In this document: piece after piece, positions 23,025 to 35,001 of the stretch | Numbering within the stretch: position 1 is the stretch's first letter | Layout: each line of letters begins with the position of its first letter | Assembly: GCA_018873245.2 (NCBI GenBank) | Contig: JAEMBT020000004.1 | Location: 7,171,073-7,235,072 of the forward strand | Origin: Archegozetes longisetosus | Taxonomy: Eukaryota > Arthropoda > Arachnida > Sarcoptiformes > Trhypochthoniidae | Reading direction: 5' to 3' | Length of the DNA: 64,000 bases | Translations under genes and position numbers: made by a program | The notes under the pieces: model-generated | Told to the model about the DNA's origin: nothing | Databases searched by the model: none | Seen by the model: only the letters and a program-made list of their open reading frames with translations

Positions 23025-25880
23025 CTAAATAGCTCAGTGCAAGCAAAACAAGTCGAACATATGTCCATATAAACTGATCCGTATTCGTACAGTAACAAAG
23101 ATATTGCACAAATTTAAATCTTCCCTGTTTAAGACTTTCCAAATAATTCAAGTGTTTTGCAGTGAAACAATCCTTTTATATTTGCTGTACTGTTATTACA
23201 GTGTGATTAATGCCAAACTTTAGTTATTGATTTTATATACTGTAAATGCTTATTGACAAACAATTGAACAAACTAGGAAAATATCATTAAATATCTATTG
23301 AATTAAGTCATTTTTTCAATTGTATCAACCAGAAAAGCAGCAAAACTGACCAATCGTATCATCACAGATTTGATTGACTAAACTTTAGGATTGAGACAAA
23401 CTTTAAGAATGAGACAAACTTTTAAGAATGAAGGCGTCATCAGAGCTTTTAATTGAGAAAACTTTAAAATACTAGTTGAATGGATGTTAGTCATTATATT
23501 TGTACTATAATTTGTGTTCCCCTAATAGTAAGAAATACTTAATTGGATGAAACCTTCAAAATAAGTTGAAGTACGAATGAGATGTAAACCCAAGTCAATT
23601 ATTGTTTTCTGAACTTAACAGTTGGAAATTCAAACGCAATATCTTGTATGAAGTTATCGAAAACTCGAACAACGGCTTATTATAATAATCATAATTGAAA
23701 ATACAATAATTTTAATTCATGATGACTTGTAAGAAGATGTTGTATTGAGAAGTCATAACCAAAACATAATCCATTGTTATTCTATTTGTATAAAACTCTA
23801 TGTAATGTACTTAATCACCCAATTAGTTAAAAGATTTCAAAATAAATTTCGAGTTAAAAAAATTAGATATTCATCTAACTTATAATCATAGATAGAAAAA
23901 AATTCTTACTTTCAGCCGATGTTTTAGTTTATTTTACAAATAAATCTATGGATAGAACTTTTTACAAAGTAATAAATAGATCTGGTTTGGTTTTATAACG
24001 ACTTTTAGGATAGCTTTTTATGATCTGAAGATTCAGTCCGGAGCTAAAAAATAGGGATCAAGTTCTTTGGGAGGCAATCATCCGAAGCATAACTTGACAA
24101 AAAGTCAGGGCTGTTAAATAGATTAGTAGAATGATCTGTACATAAAACTAGTGATTTTGAGCGTCCGGCCCATTATTAGCATGAGTGCATTTATGATCCT
24201 AACACGCAGTTAGACTACGATAGCGATGCAATCGCTATTTATATTTCTGTGCTATGGATTTGATAGCATCAGTGCGAAACAAAATAAACAAAATCACTCG
24301 TTTCAGATAAAAATATCTCTGTTTTAAACTCTAACAAAAATAATGTTAATTTTTTTTTATTTTCAGGTTTCCCAAATAACTTCAAGATTACTACAACCGA
24401 ATCAGATAAACATCTTTTGACAAGAGATTACAAACTTTAATGCAATGATTCTGATTCTAATAAAAGCCCTATTATGAATTATTAGCATTCAATATGGTCT
24501 TAATTAATATAATGTGTTCCATATGCCAAAAAGTTCTGGATTATTGGAGCGCGTGCTTCACTTGACAGGCGAATTGGAAACAAGCGTTTTGGTTTCTGTA
24601 TTCAGATTACTGTCAAAGTTTGCTTTTGATTACTGTTTTAGTTTCAGCTTTAGTTTCAGTTACTGTTTCAGCTTCGCAATTTTAATGGACGAAAATATAC
24701 CGTCGTTTCAAAGCATCGTAGCTATTTATATGAACGAAAAGTCAAATAAACTTTAATTTAAAGTTCAAAAACTATGAACTGGTGTTTGGACTTTTCATTA
24801 GAACTTTACAGATTGCAAAAAGTTCTACAATATGTCACTCAATAGTTCACTAATACGGCTTGACATACTATCTAGAAATCGGTCACATAATTCCGTTAAC
24901 CGGATTCAGTCTGAACTCTGGTTCCCTGATTTGTCATCAGCTAGCACAAGAATAAATCTATAAAATATTGAATAGTTCTTTGATAACAAGCAGTTTGTAC
25001 AGTCAAAAAATTTAATAATTGCGATAGCAACCAGAAGTGGTACATTATTATGGTATGCTTCCATCGGACCATAGTATTGAAAATATTGACAAACTTATAG
25101 AATATTCAATAGTAAACAGTAATCAAAGCAAGTTAAAAATAAAATTCGGCAAAAATTAACACGCATCAAATAGAGATTATCATAACAACATTTTTTTCTC
25201 GTTGCTAACGGCGATTACTAAGTTTTCAAGTGTATACTATGTTAAACTATCTTCTTAGCTTGAAAGCTTTTTCTTAAATAAAGTTTGGTTTTAAAATTGT
25301 AGTTAACCACAACAATGAAATGACTTAGATAAAAGTTTGCTGAAACATTTTACATTTCGTCACATGCAGATTGAGGCCAAGTTTGATAGGGATTAACAAA
25401 AAAAAGTTGATTTTTGTAGAGCAATGCTATGAGAGTTAATGAGCCTCTGTTGGAATGTTAGGATCCAAAACAAAGTTTACTATAATGCTTACAGAAGAGA
25501 TACACTAATGAGAAGAGGCATCATTTCTAAACTTAACTTAATTTATGCTTAGATCTTATGCAATAAGCAAGAATGCATTCGAGAATTTGTGCCAAAAATT
25601 AGTCATCGTTTCATTTAGATTCATTTAATCAATAATTAACTCAAAAAGTTAAGAAATCTATGTGATTATCAGTAAGTGACTCAGTCACTACAATCAATTG
25701 TTGGATGATTAGGGAAAATAAGACTAATTTGTAATTATGTTAAAGATTTAATTAAGTTAAAAGTTATAGAACAAGAGATTAGAGGAAAAACGAGTAATTT
25801 AGTGCAAGTAATTTAGGAATGAGTCCCTTTATGCCTTAGAAAGCCGATAGAGTGCAGGAAATGCACACTGGCGTTAGTGA
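23025..25880. other. Intergenic region between PKA-RII and profilin B
   Basis: The first 800 bp or so are probably the PKA-RII 3' untranslated region, with AATAAA at 23841-23846. After that I see no gene. The open frame at 24514-24756 rests on a short TTTCAG-rich repeat (24625-24675) and is not credible. Confidence 0.5.
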
Positions 25881-25910
25881 GTCTGTCAGGGAATGGATTA
25901 TGACTCAAAT

Positions 25911-28900
25911 GCTGGTGTGGATGTAGCCATATTTGCATTAGAGTCGCCTGTGCTTTGTCTGAAACACGCTGCTCCTAACGAGTCTTATTATACTTGAATT
26001 AATAACCGAGGCTTATTTCTGATCTATCATCCAATTGACCATGTCCTGGCAAGCTTATGTCGATAATCAAATCTGTGCTCAAGTCTCCTGTCGATTAGCT
26101 GTCATTGCCGGCTTAGGAGATGGACAAGTTTGGGCTAAATTCGAAAAAGATTTGCCGCAATCGGTAAGTATCAGACCCCTTTTTAATCTCCTAACTCACT
26201 CATTTTGATCCGTTGATTCAATTTTTTCTTACTACTGGTTTGTTATTGAATCGCCATTTAGCTGTTGTTTAATAGCTTTCCAATTGATTCTAAGTGTTCT
26301 GCATTGAAGTCAGCAGAGGTTGAGTGTGAGGCAAACTAGTATTTCGGTTTTTCCCTTATGTCATATTTAATATGTATTATGTTGTATTCTCTATACTTGT
26401 ATTCTATATATATTTAGTTTGAAATATTAGTCTTCTACACAACCAAATGCAAATTCACTCAAATATAGTCGATCGTGAAGAGTCTTACTTCTGACACATT
26501 TGGCAAAAGCAAATGTTTTTCATATTTTATGACTTACATCACTAATTTTGTGTTATTTTTGTCTCTTTTTACAAAATTAAGTCACGGATTATTTTTTTAG
26601 AGCAAATATTTCTAATTTGTTGCAAAATTTGAACTAAAAGCTGATTAATTATGGTATTGACAGGTCTGGTAGGCGTTGAACAATACTTCCATGTCTGAAC
26701 CCTTTTAAGGGTTATTTCATATATTCAATATTATCTACTCATTATCTTTAAAAAATATGATTGCAATTCTTATATTACCTCCAATGAATTGAATTTGAGT
26801 TAACATAAATGAATTAACGCTATATTTATGTAACTATAAACTGCGAAATGATAGCCTATGATATGATTTGAAATGAATTTAAAGGTTGACTCAGGCTATT
26901 AAAACAATCAGTAGTTTAATTGTGATATATTGATAAAAACTTTTAAGTCGAAGTACATTTAAAAGGATTTCTTATATCAATTTTAGTTGATGTCATTATA
27001 GCTATCACTTTGCCGGTTGTGTTGAAGTAGGCGTTGGTCTCGTCACTAAGAATGCAGTGAATGTGGTATCACGTTCTCCACTATATCTTTGCTTTTTTGC
27101 TCTCCTCTTATACACATTTATGGTTCTCTCAGTCATACACTTTTGCCAATATTTTGGGACTTTTTGAATAGAATCGACGTGAGTCATAGCACTCATTAGC
27201 CTATTATGTTTGAATTGAGGATATGATCGTATATTGTTGACCACTTGTACCATTAATTTACAGTCAATTTGATCTTTAAGTGTTTATCAATAAATAAAAA
27301 GATAAGTCATAGCAATAGTGACATTGAAATCATATAACTGTTAACTGAAACTGAGTTTTTTACGTTTGTGAATTTGCACTGCCTTCACTCGAGTCCTAAG
27401 TTTAGCATTGATTAAAATAGATGTAAAATACATGTAAGCATTTGATGGCCTCTATGGTTACTATGAAATATGATTATTATATACTTTGATTGCTTAACCT
27501 TAAAGTGTTAGTCATTCTATACTTAATGCTGAGTTAACTTATATTGCAGCATAATAAAACGCAGAGTTCATATATCTTGTTTGTACTCTGGATTACAGCT
27601 ATCCCTTAATCACATATCTTAAACATTTGCTCCTTATTCCTTTTAACTTCTATCAAGTCTTCTATTCTAGACAAAGAGGTGCACAAACAATTAGATCATT
27701 CATCTGAACGGATGTGGATATGATGTTTGAATCGAAACTTCGGATATAGTGTCAAACAGAGATATTGAAAGGAAATCCTTGCTAATTTATTCAAAATTGA
27801 GTCATTTAACGCTTATTTAGAATTAGTTTCTCTTATCTCTGGACTAATATCCATTAATATTTCTCTAAAAATATTACTCAATACTTGTTTCCTCAGCCCA
27901 ATGACAAAATAATGCAGATTTTTCTAAAACTTCTTTTTAATCCCTCCAGCATTGACTGAAAATCAGGCATAACTACATTACAAGTGCATTAAGTTTAAGC
28001 ACAAGAACATTAGTTTATAATTTATTTATGCTTTTAGGTAACACAGCAAGAGTTAAAGGCAATCGCAGATGGGATGCGTTCAAATCCGAGCTCATTTCAA
28101 GAACATGGCATACATCTCGGCGGAGAAAAATACTTTTGTATAACAGCAGAAAATAATTTAGTTCGTGGTAGAAAAGGAAGCTCTGCACTCTGTATTGTAG
28201 CCACGAACACATGTAATTACTATTTGACATCTAGTTTTGCAGTCAACCAGTCTGTCTAACTTTGACACGCACTTAAGTGGCTTTAAAGAAACATAACAAA
28301 AGTTCCAATAGAAGGATATGGATTTGTTGTAATTTTTAAAACCACTTAGGTCGATGTGCAAGTTAGATTTGGCTGTATTAGTATTCTAAGGATTAATGTT
28401 TGTGTTATAATTGCTAGGTTTGTTAGCTGCCGCAACAATCGATGGTTTCCCACCCGGCCAACTAAATGCCGTTATTGAAAAATTAGGAGATTATTTGCGA
28501 GGAAGCAACTACTAATAATAATTTATGATTGCTGTAAGATATAAGAAGAAAATTAAAATTTCACGATCAGTTGTCAATGCTGTATAATAACAGCCGGAAA
28601 ATTATTTTCCAAATTTCTTATGTTTTAGTGAACAAAATTTTTTTCATTAACAATCGGTTGCATGAAATTTGAATAACAAAGTTATTATGTTTTAAATTGT
28701 CTTTAAAAATGATTTTTCTTTTTACTGATGCGATTTTGCAAAACAGAAGTTCTTCAGTGGATTTGAATTAATGGATCAGATGATGACTCGTTTCACAAGA
28801 GCTCATCTTTAAAAATGATTTCTTATGCCTGTTCTATGTATTTCTGATGCATTTTTGTTACTTTAAGTTTTATTTGCTATAAATTGAGGTCAAATTATTA

Positions 28901-29525
28901 ATCATAAGTAAGGCTTCCAAAAACTAAATTTCAGTCATTGATCATAAACTTGGAATAATTTAATCCGTTTGTGATTTTCAAATTTAGGAACAATTAAATT
29001 GCATTATTTGCGTTATTAAACAAATTCTGAAACATAGTTATGAATAAGTTATGCTTAAAACGCGATATTATTGATGCATTTAATAAGTATTGTTATATTT
29101 ATTATTTGAACGAAATTAAATGGTTTTTTATTATAAAATTGTCAACTTTTAACTCCATTTTCTTCCTCAACTCATTCGAGTTAGTATTTCAGACAAATCC
29201 TATTATTTAGTTATATCGAAACCAAATTTGACATTACATTGGATTTACTTGAAAATTATAACCTGTGGCAGCAGCAGTTCGTTTCGAGGCTGAAATCAAA
29301 TTATTCATTTGATCTGACATACAATACAAGTTTAGAAATGTTAGTTTTATTCAACAGCCGATAAGTTATTTTGCATGACTTCACATAAAATGATTTGACT
29401 GATGAGAATGAGAATTACCAAAAACAGAACCGTCTAAAATATATTTTTTTCATTTGAATTTTAATTGAACAATTTGAAGGTCCGGAGTTCCTTCAAGTGA
29501 ATAACAGAATAATTGTATTTAATTA
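25911..29525 (+). repeat. Segmental duplication, copy B (profilin locus)
   Basis: Direct-orientation counterpart of 460-4095. It holds the better conserved profilin and preserves the empty sites for the two intron-1 insertions of copy A. The 3' part (28555-29525) is nearly identical to copy A. A stretch at about 27005-27250 present here is partly deleted from copy A; its minus-strand frame ([17 protein letters not shown]) is not recognised. Confidence 0.85.
26041..28515 (+). CDS. Profilin, copy B (conserved, 3 exons)
   Basis: Actin-monomer-binding protein that promotes filament growth and links to poly-proline proteins. Exons are 26041-26163, 28038-28212 and 28418-28515, with clean GT-AG borders (first donor GTAAGT), encoding 131 residues. 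The N-terminus [15 protein letters not shown], then [16 protein letters not shown], the central [20 protein letters not shown] and the C-terminal [18 protein letters not shown] cover all the standard profilin segments. Among family members I recall, this copy looks much closer to the consensus than copy A, so it is probably the main functional gene. It lies about 25 kb downstream of copy A, with POLK and PKA-RII between them. Confidence 0.92.
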
Positions 29526-29530
29526 GTCAA

Positions 29531-31821
29531 ACTTTCACTAATATATATATATATGCAATTTGAAATTTTATTAAAACTTCAATTATTCAATTACTACAGG
29601 TTTTTACTTAAGTTTACCTCAATTTAATAATAAATGTGCATCTTTTCTCAAATTTCATTTAAAAAGATCTTTACTATCGATTTAATTAAAGAAGAGATGA
29701 GAACAATCTAAAATGTTTTAAACGTATGCTCGCGATAGCTCTAAAATAATTGAAGCATAAAATTGAAATCTCAGTCAAACTCCTGGAATCATATTTAAGC
29801 TGTATTTCGTCGCCTCTCAAGATATTGTCAGCTATCAATATCAGCTATAAATAGTTTAGCTATTTGTCTTCATCGATAAGCTGACAGTTGTGAGTAATTG
29901 AAGTTCTTAGAGTTATTGGGTGTGACAAATTAAACAATTACAGTCCAAAACAATTTTTGGGCTAAAGCAAACCTGATTTATTTATATTTTTGAAAATTTG
30001 TCAGTTTCTCCAAATTGAGTCGGTTCTTTAGGTTGGTTACTTTTGATCATGACGAAAAATTGAATGGCAAGAGTAAGTGATTTATTTTAGGCAGTTTGCA
30101 ATATCAATTTCGTGTATTTAAACTTAAAGTTGAAGATACTATAATAAAAATTTCATTTTACGCTATGAATTTGGTGCAATATCTAAGTAAAAGTAAGCTA
30201 TATCTTAATTGTCTACAGTACTTTTTCATACTTGTTGATCAATTCACTGATTATTATTGATGGATGTTTTTCAAAAGAGACATTTTTGATAATTATTTCT
30301 ATTAGGATTGCAACGAAGGCATTCGCATATTCACATAACAAATTTTTCCTAATCAATTTATATTTGATTTGATGATATGCAACTGTGAGTCATAAAATAT
30401 ACTTTGCGTTAAAAACACTTTTCATTTTACTGATTATAAACATGACATAATTTGTTCGCGCGAGTCAAGGTTATTTTACAGAGTATGTTAATTGTAAATT
30501 AAGCCTCGCGTAGTCCGTCATATTTGCCCTTTCTAATAAGAAAAGCTATACTTTAATTATTTTGGATTACACCAGATCTTATTTGAGATAAACATCGTAA
30601 AAATTCAATTATTCGAGATACCTTAAGCGTAATTATAACTCTTAATAGTCTACGAAATAGCAGTGAGCAAACAACAATGCAAAATTTACACATTTAGAAA
30701 TACTTGTTATTGATTAAATCTTAAAAACTATGTATTTTATTATCGAATGCAGACAACGGTATTTTTACATCCTTTCTCTTACGTAGTATTCATATAGAAA
30801 TTTATATCATTTAATACTTCGTATATGTTTGCGAATTCTACGAATTCTTGGAAAAAGTTTCCAAGTTTGATAAACTGATATTTTTCAGAGGAAAAGTTTG
30901 GATTAAATGTTAAAAAACTTGCAAAGCAACATATATTTTAAATATAATTCTACAATAAAACTGGATGAAATTTACTGAAAATAAAAATAAAAAAACTCAG
31001 TTGCGTAATATTGCGACCAGTCGTGAATTTGATTTTCGAGCTTGAAAAACTCAATGAAAAGTTGTACTCGAGCACTTAAAACAAATAGATATGAACCTAA
31101 ATTGTCTTAATGATTCTGATTGACTTTTCAGGTGAGACACAAATTAAAAAGTGGTCTAAATAAGTTTTAACAATTTGGTCAAAAGCGACAAAGTAATTGG
31201 ACTGATAAGAGTTCGACAATTACTTCGAGCAAATCGTCTCAAAGTCTGAATGATAATGAAAAATTCAACGTAAAGATAATATGCACTAAAAATATGCACT
31301 TATTTATCTAGTTTATATCTTATGGGCCAATTGTTGAAATAGTTTTGATTGTGTTGCAAAAATATCAGACTATCAAAGCTATGACTGCATTAAAGGTATT
31401 GAAGTGCGAGTTGCAGAGTGTCACTAATGCAGCAAAAATTAACTATATTTTACATGAACTCATTCTTTATTTTTCTATCAATTGAGCAATTCGTGTCAAA
31501 TTCTGGCATCAAAACGAATTTCAGTGTGGTTTTAAGATTTAGATAAAGTTGTTTATGATGATTAAAAAAGGAGATACATCAGTGTAGATAACAGTAGTGA
31601 ATGGTTTAGTAGTGTTTGAGAAGTAGTTTTAGATTGAACAAAAGTCCCTAAACATGTCTGACTTATAGGATTGAGTGTCACTAACCCTGACATGACATGT
31701 GAGGACGTGTAGCAACAATTTATCTATTATCAACCAAATTATTATCTTCTATTTTCCATCTGTCCACTATTCCTCATGATCATCACTTAATGGCTATTTG
31801 TTGCCCTGAGATCTAAACAAT
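29531..31821. other. Intergenic region upstream of MTMR14
   Basis: AT-rich sequence with no credible gene. Bases 29540-29640 recur inverted at 1-95. The last few hundred bases before 31822 probably hold the MTMR14 promoter and 5' untranslated sequence, but I see no clear core element. Confidence 0.45.
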
Positions 31822-34113
31822 ATGGAAACCGATGTTCTGTTGACGTCTGACGACGTCCGAAAACTTTTGGAATTGTTTTCCATTTGTCACTACAAGACTA
31901 AAGACAACGACAAGAGAACTGATTCCATTCAAAATATTTGTACAAACTTGTTCAAAAAGGATTATAAGGAATTAATTGTGATTAATAACGAAAATGGAGA
32001 ATTGACTACTAGTTATCCGTCGAAGATTATTATACCACAGATCATTCACCAATTGGATTGCAATTATGTCAATGATGTTAATGATGTCATCGACGCCAAC
32101 AATAGTTTCGATGAACTCGATGCCTGTCATCCCTTCATCACCCGATCCAACACTTTGACCAACGAATCGAATTCTGGTCAGCAATCGTCTGATAATTGTT
32201 GCAATGGTTCAAGTCGTGTTAGACACAAGATTAGTCATAATTATAATAATGGCAGTTCTAATAATTTTAAAAATAGTAGTAAACGAATGGATGTAAATAC
32301 GCTAAAAGACTTGATAAGTAAAGCACGTGTTGCCCGGTGTAGGGCTCGCTTTCCAATACCTGTTATCTTATACAATGGCAAATATGTGTGTCGTTCCGCA
32401 ACACTTTCTGGTGGACCAGAAATTTATGGCAGGTCCGGACTAGACTATCTCTTCAATGATTATAGAAATAGTAGTGAAGTCGAAACCAGTCCTATGCCGC
32501 ATAATGTCAGTCAAGATCTATCAGACACGGACTCTACACCAACCCACAGCTTGTCACTGAATATCAGTGACTCCAGTCATCTGTTCTCCAAAGTACGCAA
32601 TCAAGACATTAAACTTCTTAAATATTTGTCAGTCGGATATATTTGCGATCTGATGGTCGAGAAAAAGAAAGTTAAGTTTGGAATGAATGTGACCTCTTCT
32701 GAAAAGGCCGACAAAGAGAGTCGTTATAGTGAGTTCAATATAATGTCTTTGCCGTATCCCGGATGCGAGTTCTTCAGAGACTATCGCGACAAAGGATACT
32801 CAGCTGAAGGCCTTGTTTACGACTGGAATCAACACTTCGTTGATGCGCATCTGATTGTGCCGAATAATGATCGGATCTGTGATCGGCTTAACATCGATTG
32901 GAAACAATATCGTTCGTGGGATGTCATCAAGTTAACACAAAACTACTTGAAACTTTTATTACTCTACTTGAATGAATCCGATTCTTCTATTCTGATTCAT
33001 TGCATCTCTGGGTGGGATCGAACACCACTTTTTATGTCTTTATTACGTCTTTCCCTTTGGGCTGACGGAAAAGTGCACCAAAAACTGACTCCTATGGAAA
33101 TCACTTTTTTAACTGTTTCTTATGACTGGTTTTTATTTGGACACAATTTGAATGATAGGCTAAATAAAGGAGAAGAAATACTATTCTTCTGTTTTTATGT
33201 TTTAAAGTACATAACAAGTGAAGAATATTCGATTGATTTTTTGACAAGCAATAGTAAAGAAAGGAAACAAAGTATGGACGTACTGATCAATAGTGAAGAT
33301 TCGCAACTGCTGTTGGAAGAGAATCAAAGCTCAGGAAAATATGGCGGAAGCACTTCAAGCTTGAATAGCAGCTGTAGTTCGGCGAGTAATAGAAGTCACG
33401 ATAACTGTCCGCCGATGTACTTCCCAACCTTTAATAATGGAGAAGATATATTCGGCTCGCTGAGGAGTGATTCAGACAGTAGTGTGAGTTATGGCAAAAC
33501 GCCTCCAACTCTTACAAATAGTGAAGAGGGGTCTGTCATGTTCTCCAGTGGCATGACTTCTACTATAATTAACAAATGTGATGATTCCTTGAAAAATATC
33601 TCCCCCAAACTTTTTTCAAACGTTTGTTCTGGTAGTCATAACTGTAAGACTACGGAACCGGTCGCTATTCCGGCCCATAAGAAAGTTGTGCCTAACAGTG
33701 ACAATAGTTCGCCATCTCTTAGCAGAAGTGATAGCTGGCAACTAGTTTCTGACACCGGAAGCATCAGAGAATGTTCTGTCCGATACTCTTGTCACTCACC
33801 CGATTCACTGTCATCACCTAAAACCAATGGCAATTCGATTGAGTCGTCTTCTGGTAGTAGTGATAGATCAGAGCTAAAGCATAGAATTGATAGAACAGAT
33901 GTTTCAGTTAACAGAAGCCGTTCCTCAAAATCTAGTTCTATAAGGTCAGAAAGACTGCAAGCAGTCAGAAGTATATTCTATAACGCATACTCGGCTGCTA
34001 TTGGGTACAAATTTAAAAATGGTGGCGAAAATCCAAATCGATTATCATCACTGATAGACCATTTTGCCGGTTCTGTCGGCATTTACTCCAGCCGAGTGAC
34101 TGCGCCTCAATAA
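31822..34113 (+). CDS. MTMR14: Myotubularin-related protein 14 (EDTP/Jumpy) phosphoinositide phosphatase
   Basis: A phosphatase acting on PI3P and PI(3,5)P2, known to restrain autophagy and to act in muscle. It is one uninterrupted exon of 763 codons, close to the length of the fly protein EDTP. The catalytic P-loop is HCISGWDRT, with Cys394 and Arg400, the CX5R signature; the GWDR version is the myotubularin form. Upstream, CRSATLSGGPEIYGRSGLDY is a conserved MTMR14 segment, and after the P-loop LSLWADGKVHQKL and YDWFLFGHNL also fit this subfamily. The C-terminal 270 residues are Ser-rich and poorly conserved. AATAAA lies at 34473-34478. The single-exon structure may reflect an old retrocopy or intron loss. 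Confidence 0.93.
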   Translation: METDVLLTSDDVRKLLELFSICHYKTKDNDKRTDSIQNICTNLFKKDYKELIVINNENGELTTSYPSKIIIPQIIHQLDCNYVNDVNDVIDANNSFDELDACHPFITRSNTLTNESNSGQQSSDNCCNGSSRVRHKISHNYNNGSSNNFKNSSKRMDVNTLKDLISKARVARCRARFPIPVILYNGKYVCRSATLSGGPEIYGRSGLDYLFNDYRNSSEVETSPMPHNVSQDLSDTDSTPTHSLSLNISDSSHLFSKVRNQDIKLLKYLSVGYICDLMVEKKKVKFGMNVTSSEKADKESRYSEFNIMSLPYPGCEFFRDYRDKGYSAEGLVYDWNQHFVDAHLIVPNNDRICDRLNIDWKQYRSWDVIKLTQNYLKLLLLYLNESDSSILIHCISGWDRTPLFMSLLRLSLWADGKVHQKLTPMEITFLTVSYDWFLFGHNLNDRLNKGEEILFFCFYVLKYITSEEYSIDFLTSNSKERKQSMDVLINSEDSQLLLEENQSSGKYGGSTSSLNSSCSSASNRSHDNCPPMYFPTFNNGEDIFGSLRSDSDSSVSYGKTPPTLTNSEEGSVMFSSGMTSTIINKCDDSLKNISPKLFSNVCSGSHNCKTTEPVAIPAHKKVVPNSDNSSPSLSRSDSWQLVSDTGSIRECSVRYSCHSPDSLSSPKTNGNSIESSSGSSDRSELKHRIDRTDVSVNRSRSSKSSSIRSERLQAVRSIFYNAYSAAIGYKFKNGGENPNRLSSLIDHFAGSVGIYSSRVTAPQ

Positions 34114-35001
34114 CAATGATTTTAGTTTTAAATATGACGGTTATACTATTTAATAACTGTTTTAATGCTTTGTCAACACCAGTTTAATCGATTTCTATAA
34201 TATCTTCTGATCGTTGAAAACTATTGCGCGAAGAAATCTAAATGAATTCACTGCCTGATTGTATAGGAAAACTGCCAAAATTGATGTGACTTATTAATAC
34301 GTTTCTGATTTAATACTATTACCTTATAATTGAGATGCATATGAATTTTATTATTGTTATTTTTATTATATGTTATTTTTCATATACTAGTAATAATAAC
34401 AAATTAGTTCTTGATATGATGGTAAATTTGATTGGAGCTTATTTTACAAATCCTTCCTCTTAATTATTGATCAATAAAATTATTTTTAATTCTACTTTAA
34501 AAGTGTTTCCCTATTTTTATCAAGTCCTGGTTTATTTTTATTCTTCATATATTATTTCGTTTATTGGGTTACATCAATCTTTTTATAATATATTTATTTG
34601 ATGTCAAACGACTCGGTGACTTACAAGCTGTAGGGAAAGAAGAAGAAGAAATAATGAGATTATTATAATAGCTATAAGAGAGGTGCAGGAATAGGCTCGC
34701 AGTTAGAATAGCTGTAATACAGTATTAGAGAGGGATTGGAGATGTATATAATGAAAATAACTGAATCTCCGTAAAGAAACTAGTCAGGTGAGTTCTAATG
34801 GCACACAGCGCTATGAGGCCTATCAGTGCATATACAGGTCTTATACAATATATTTCGAACCCCATTCCATCAATGGAATGCTGCTAAACAAAACTTAAGA
34901 CCTGCCACGTTTGACATTTCACTATTTTGTCTCATTATCTTATTAGTGATCATGTCCAGTAAAATGTAATCTATTAGACTTACATCTATTGTTCATATAA
35001 G
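34114..35001. other. MTMR14 3' region and jitterbug upstream region
   Basis: This contains the probable MTMR14 polyadenylation signal at 34473. The rest is AT-rich with no recognisable gene; the jitterbug promoter should lie here if ATG 35002 is in the first exon. Confidence 0.45.

Noticed and set aside
24514..24756. 80-codon ORF after PKA-RII
   Set aside because: Its middle is a simple TTTCAG repeat (FSFSFSF), with no homology seen.
27005..27253. 82-codon minus-strand ORF in profilin B intron 1
   Set aside because: It is partly deleted from copy A and not recognised; it could be an old element fragment but evidence is lacking.
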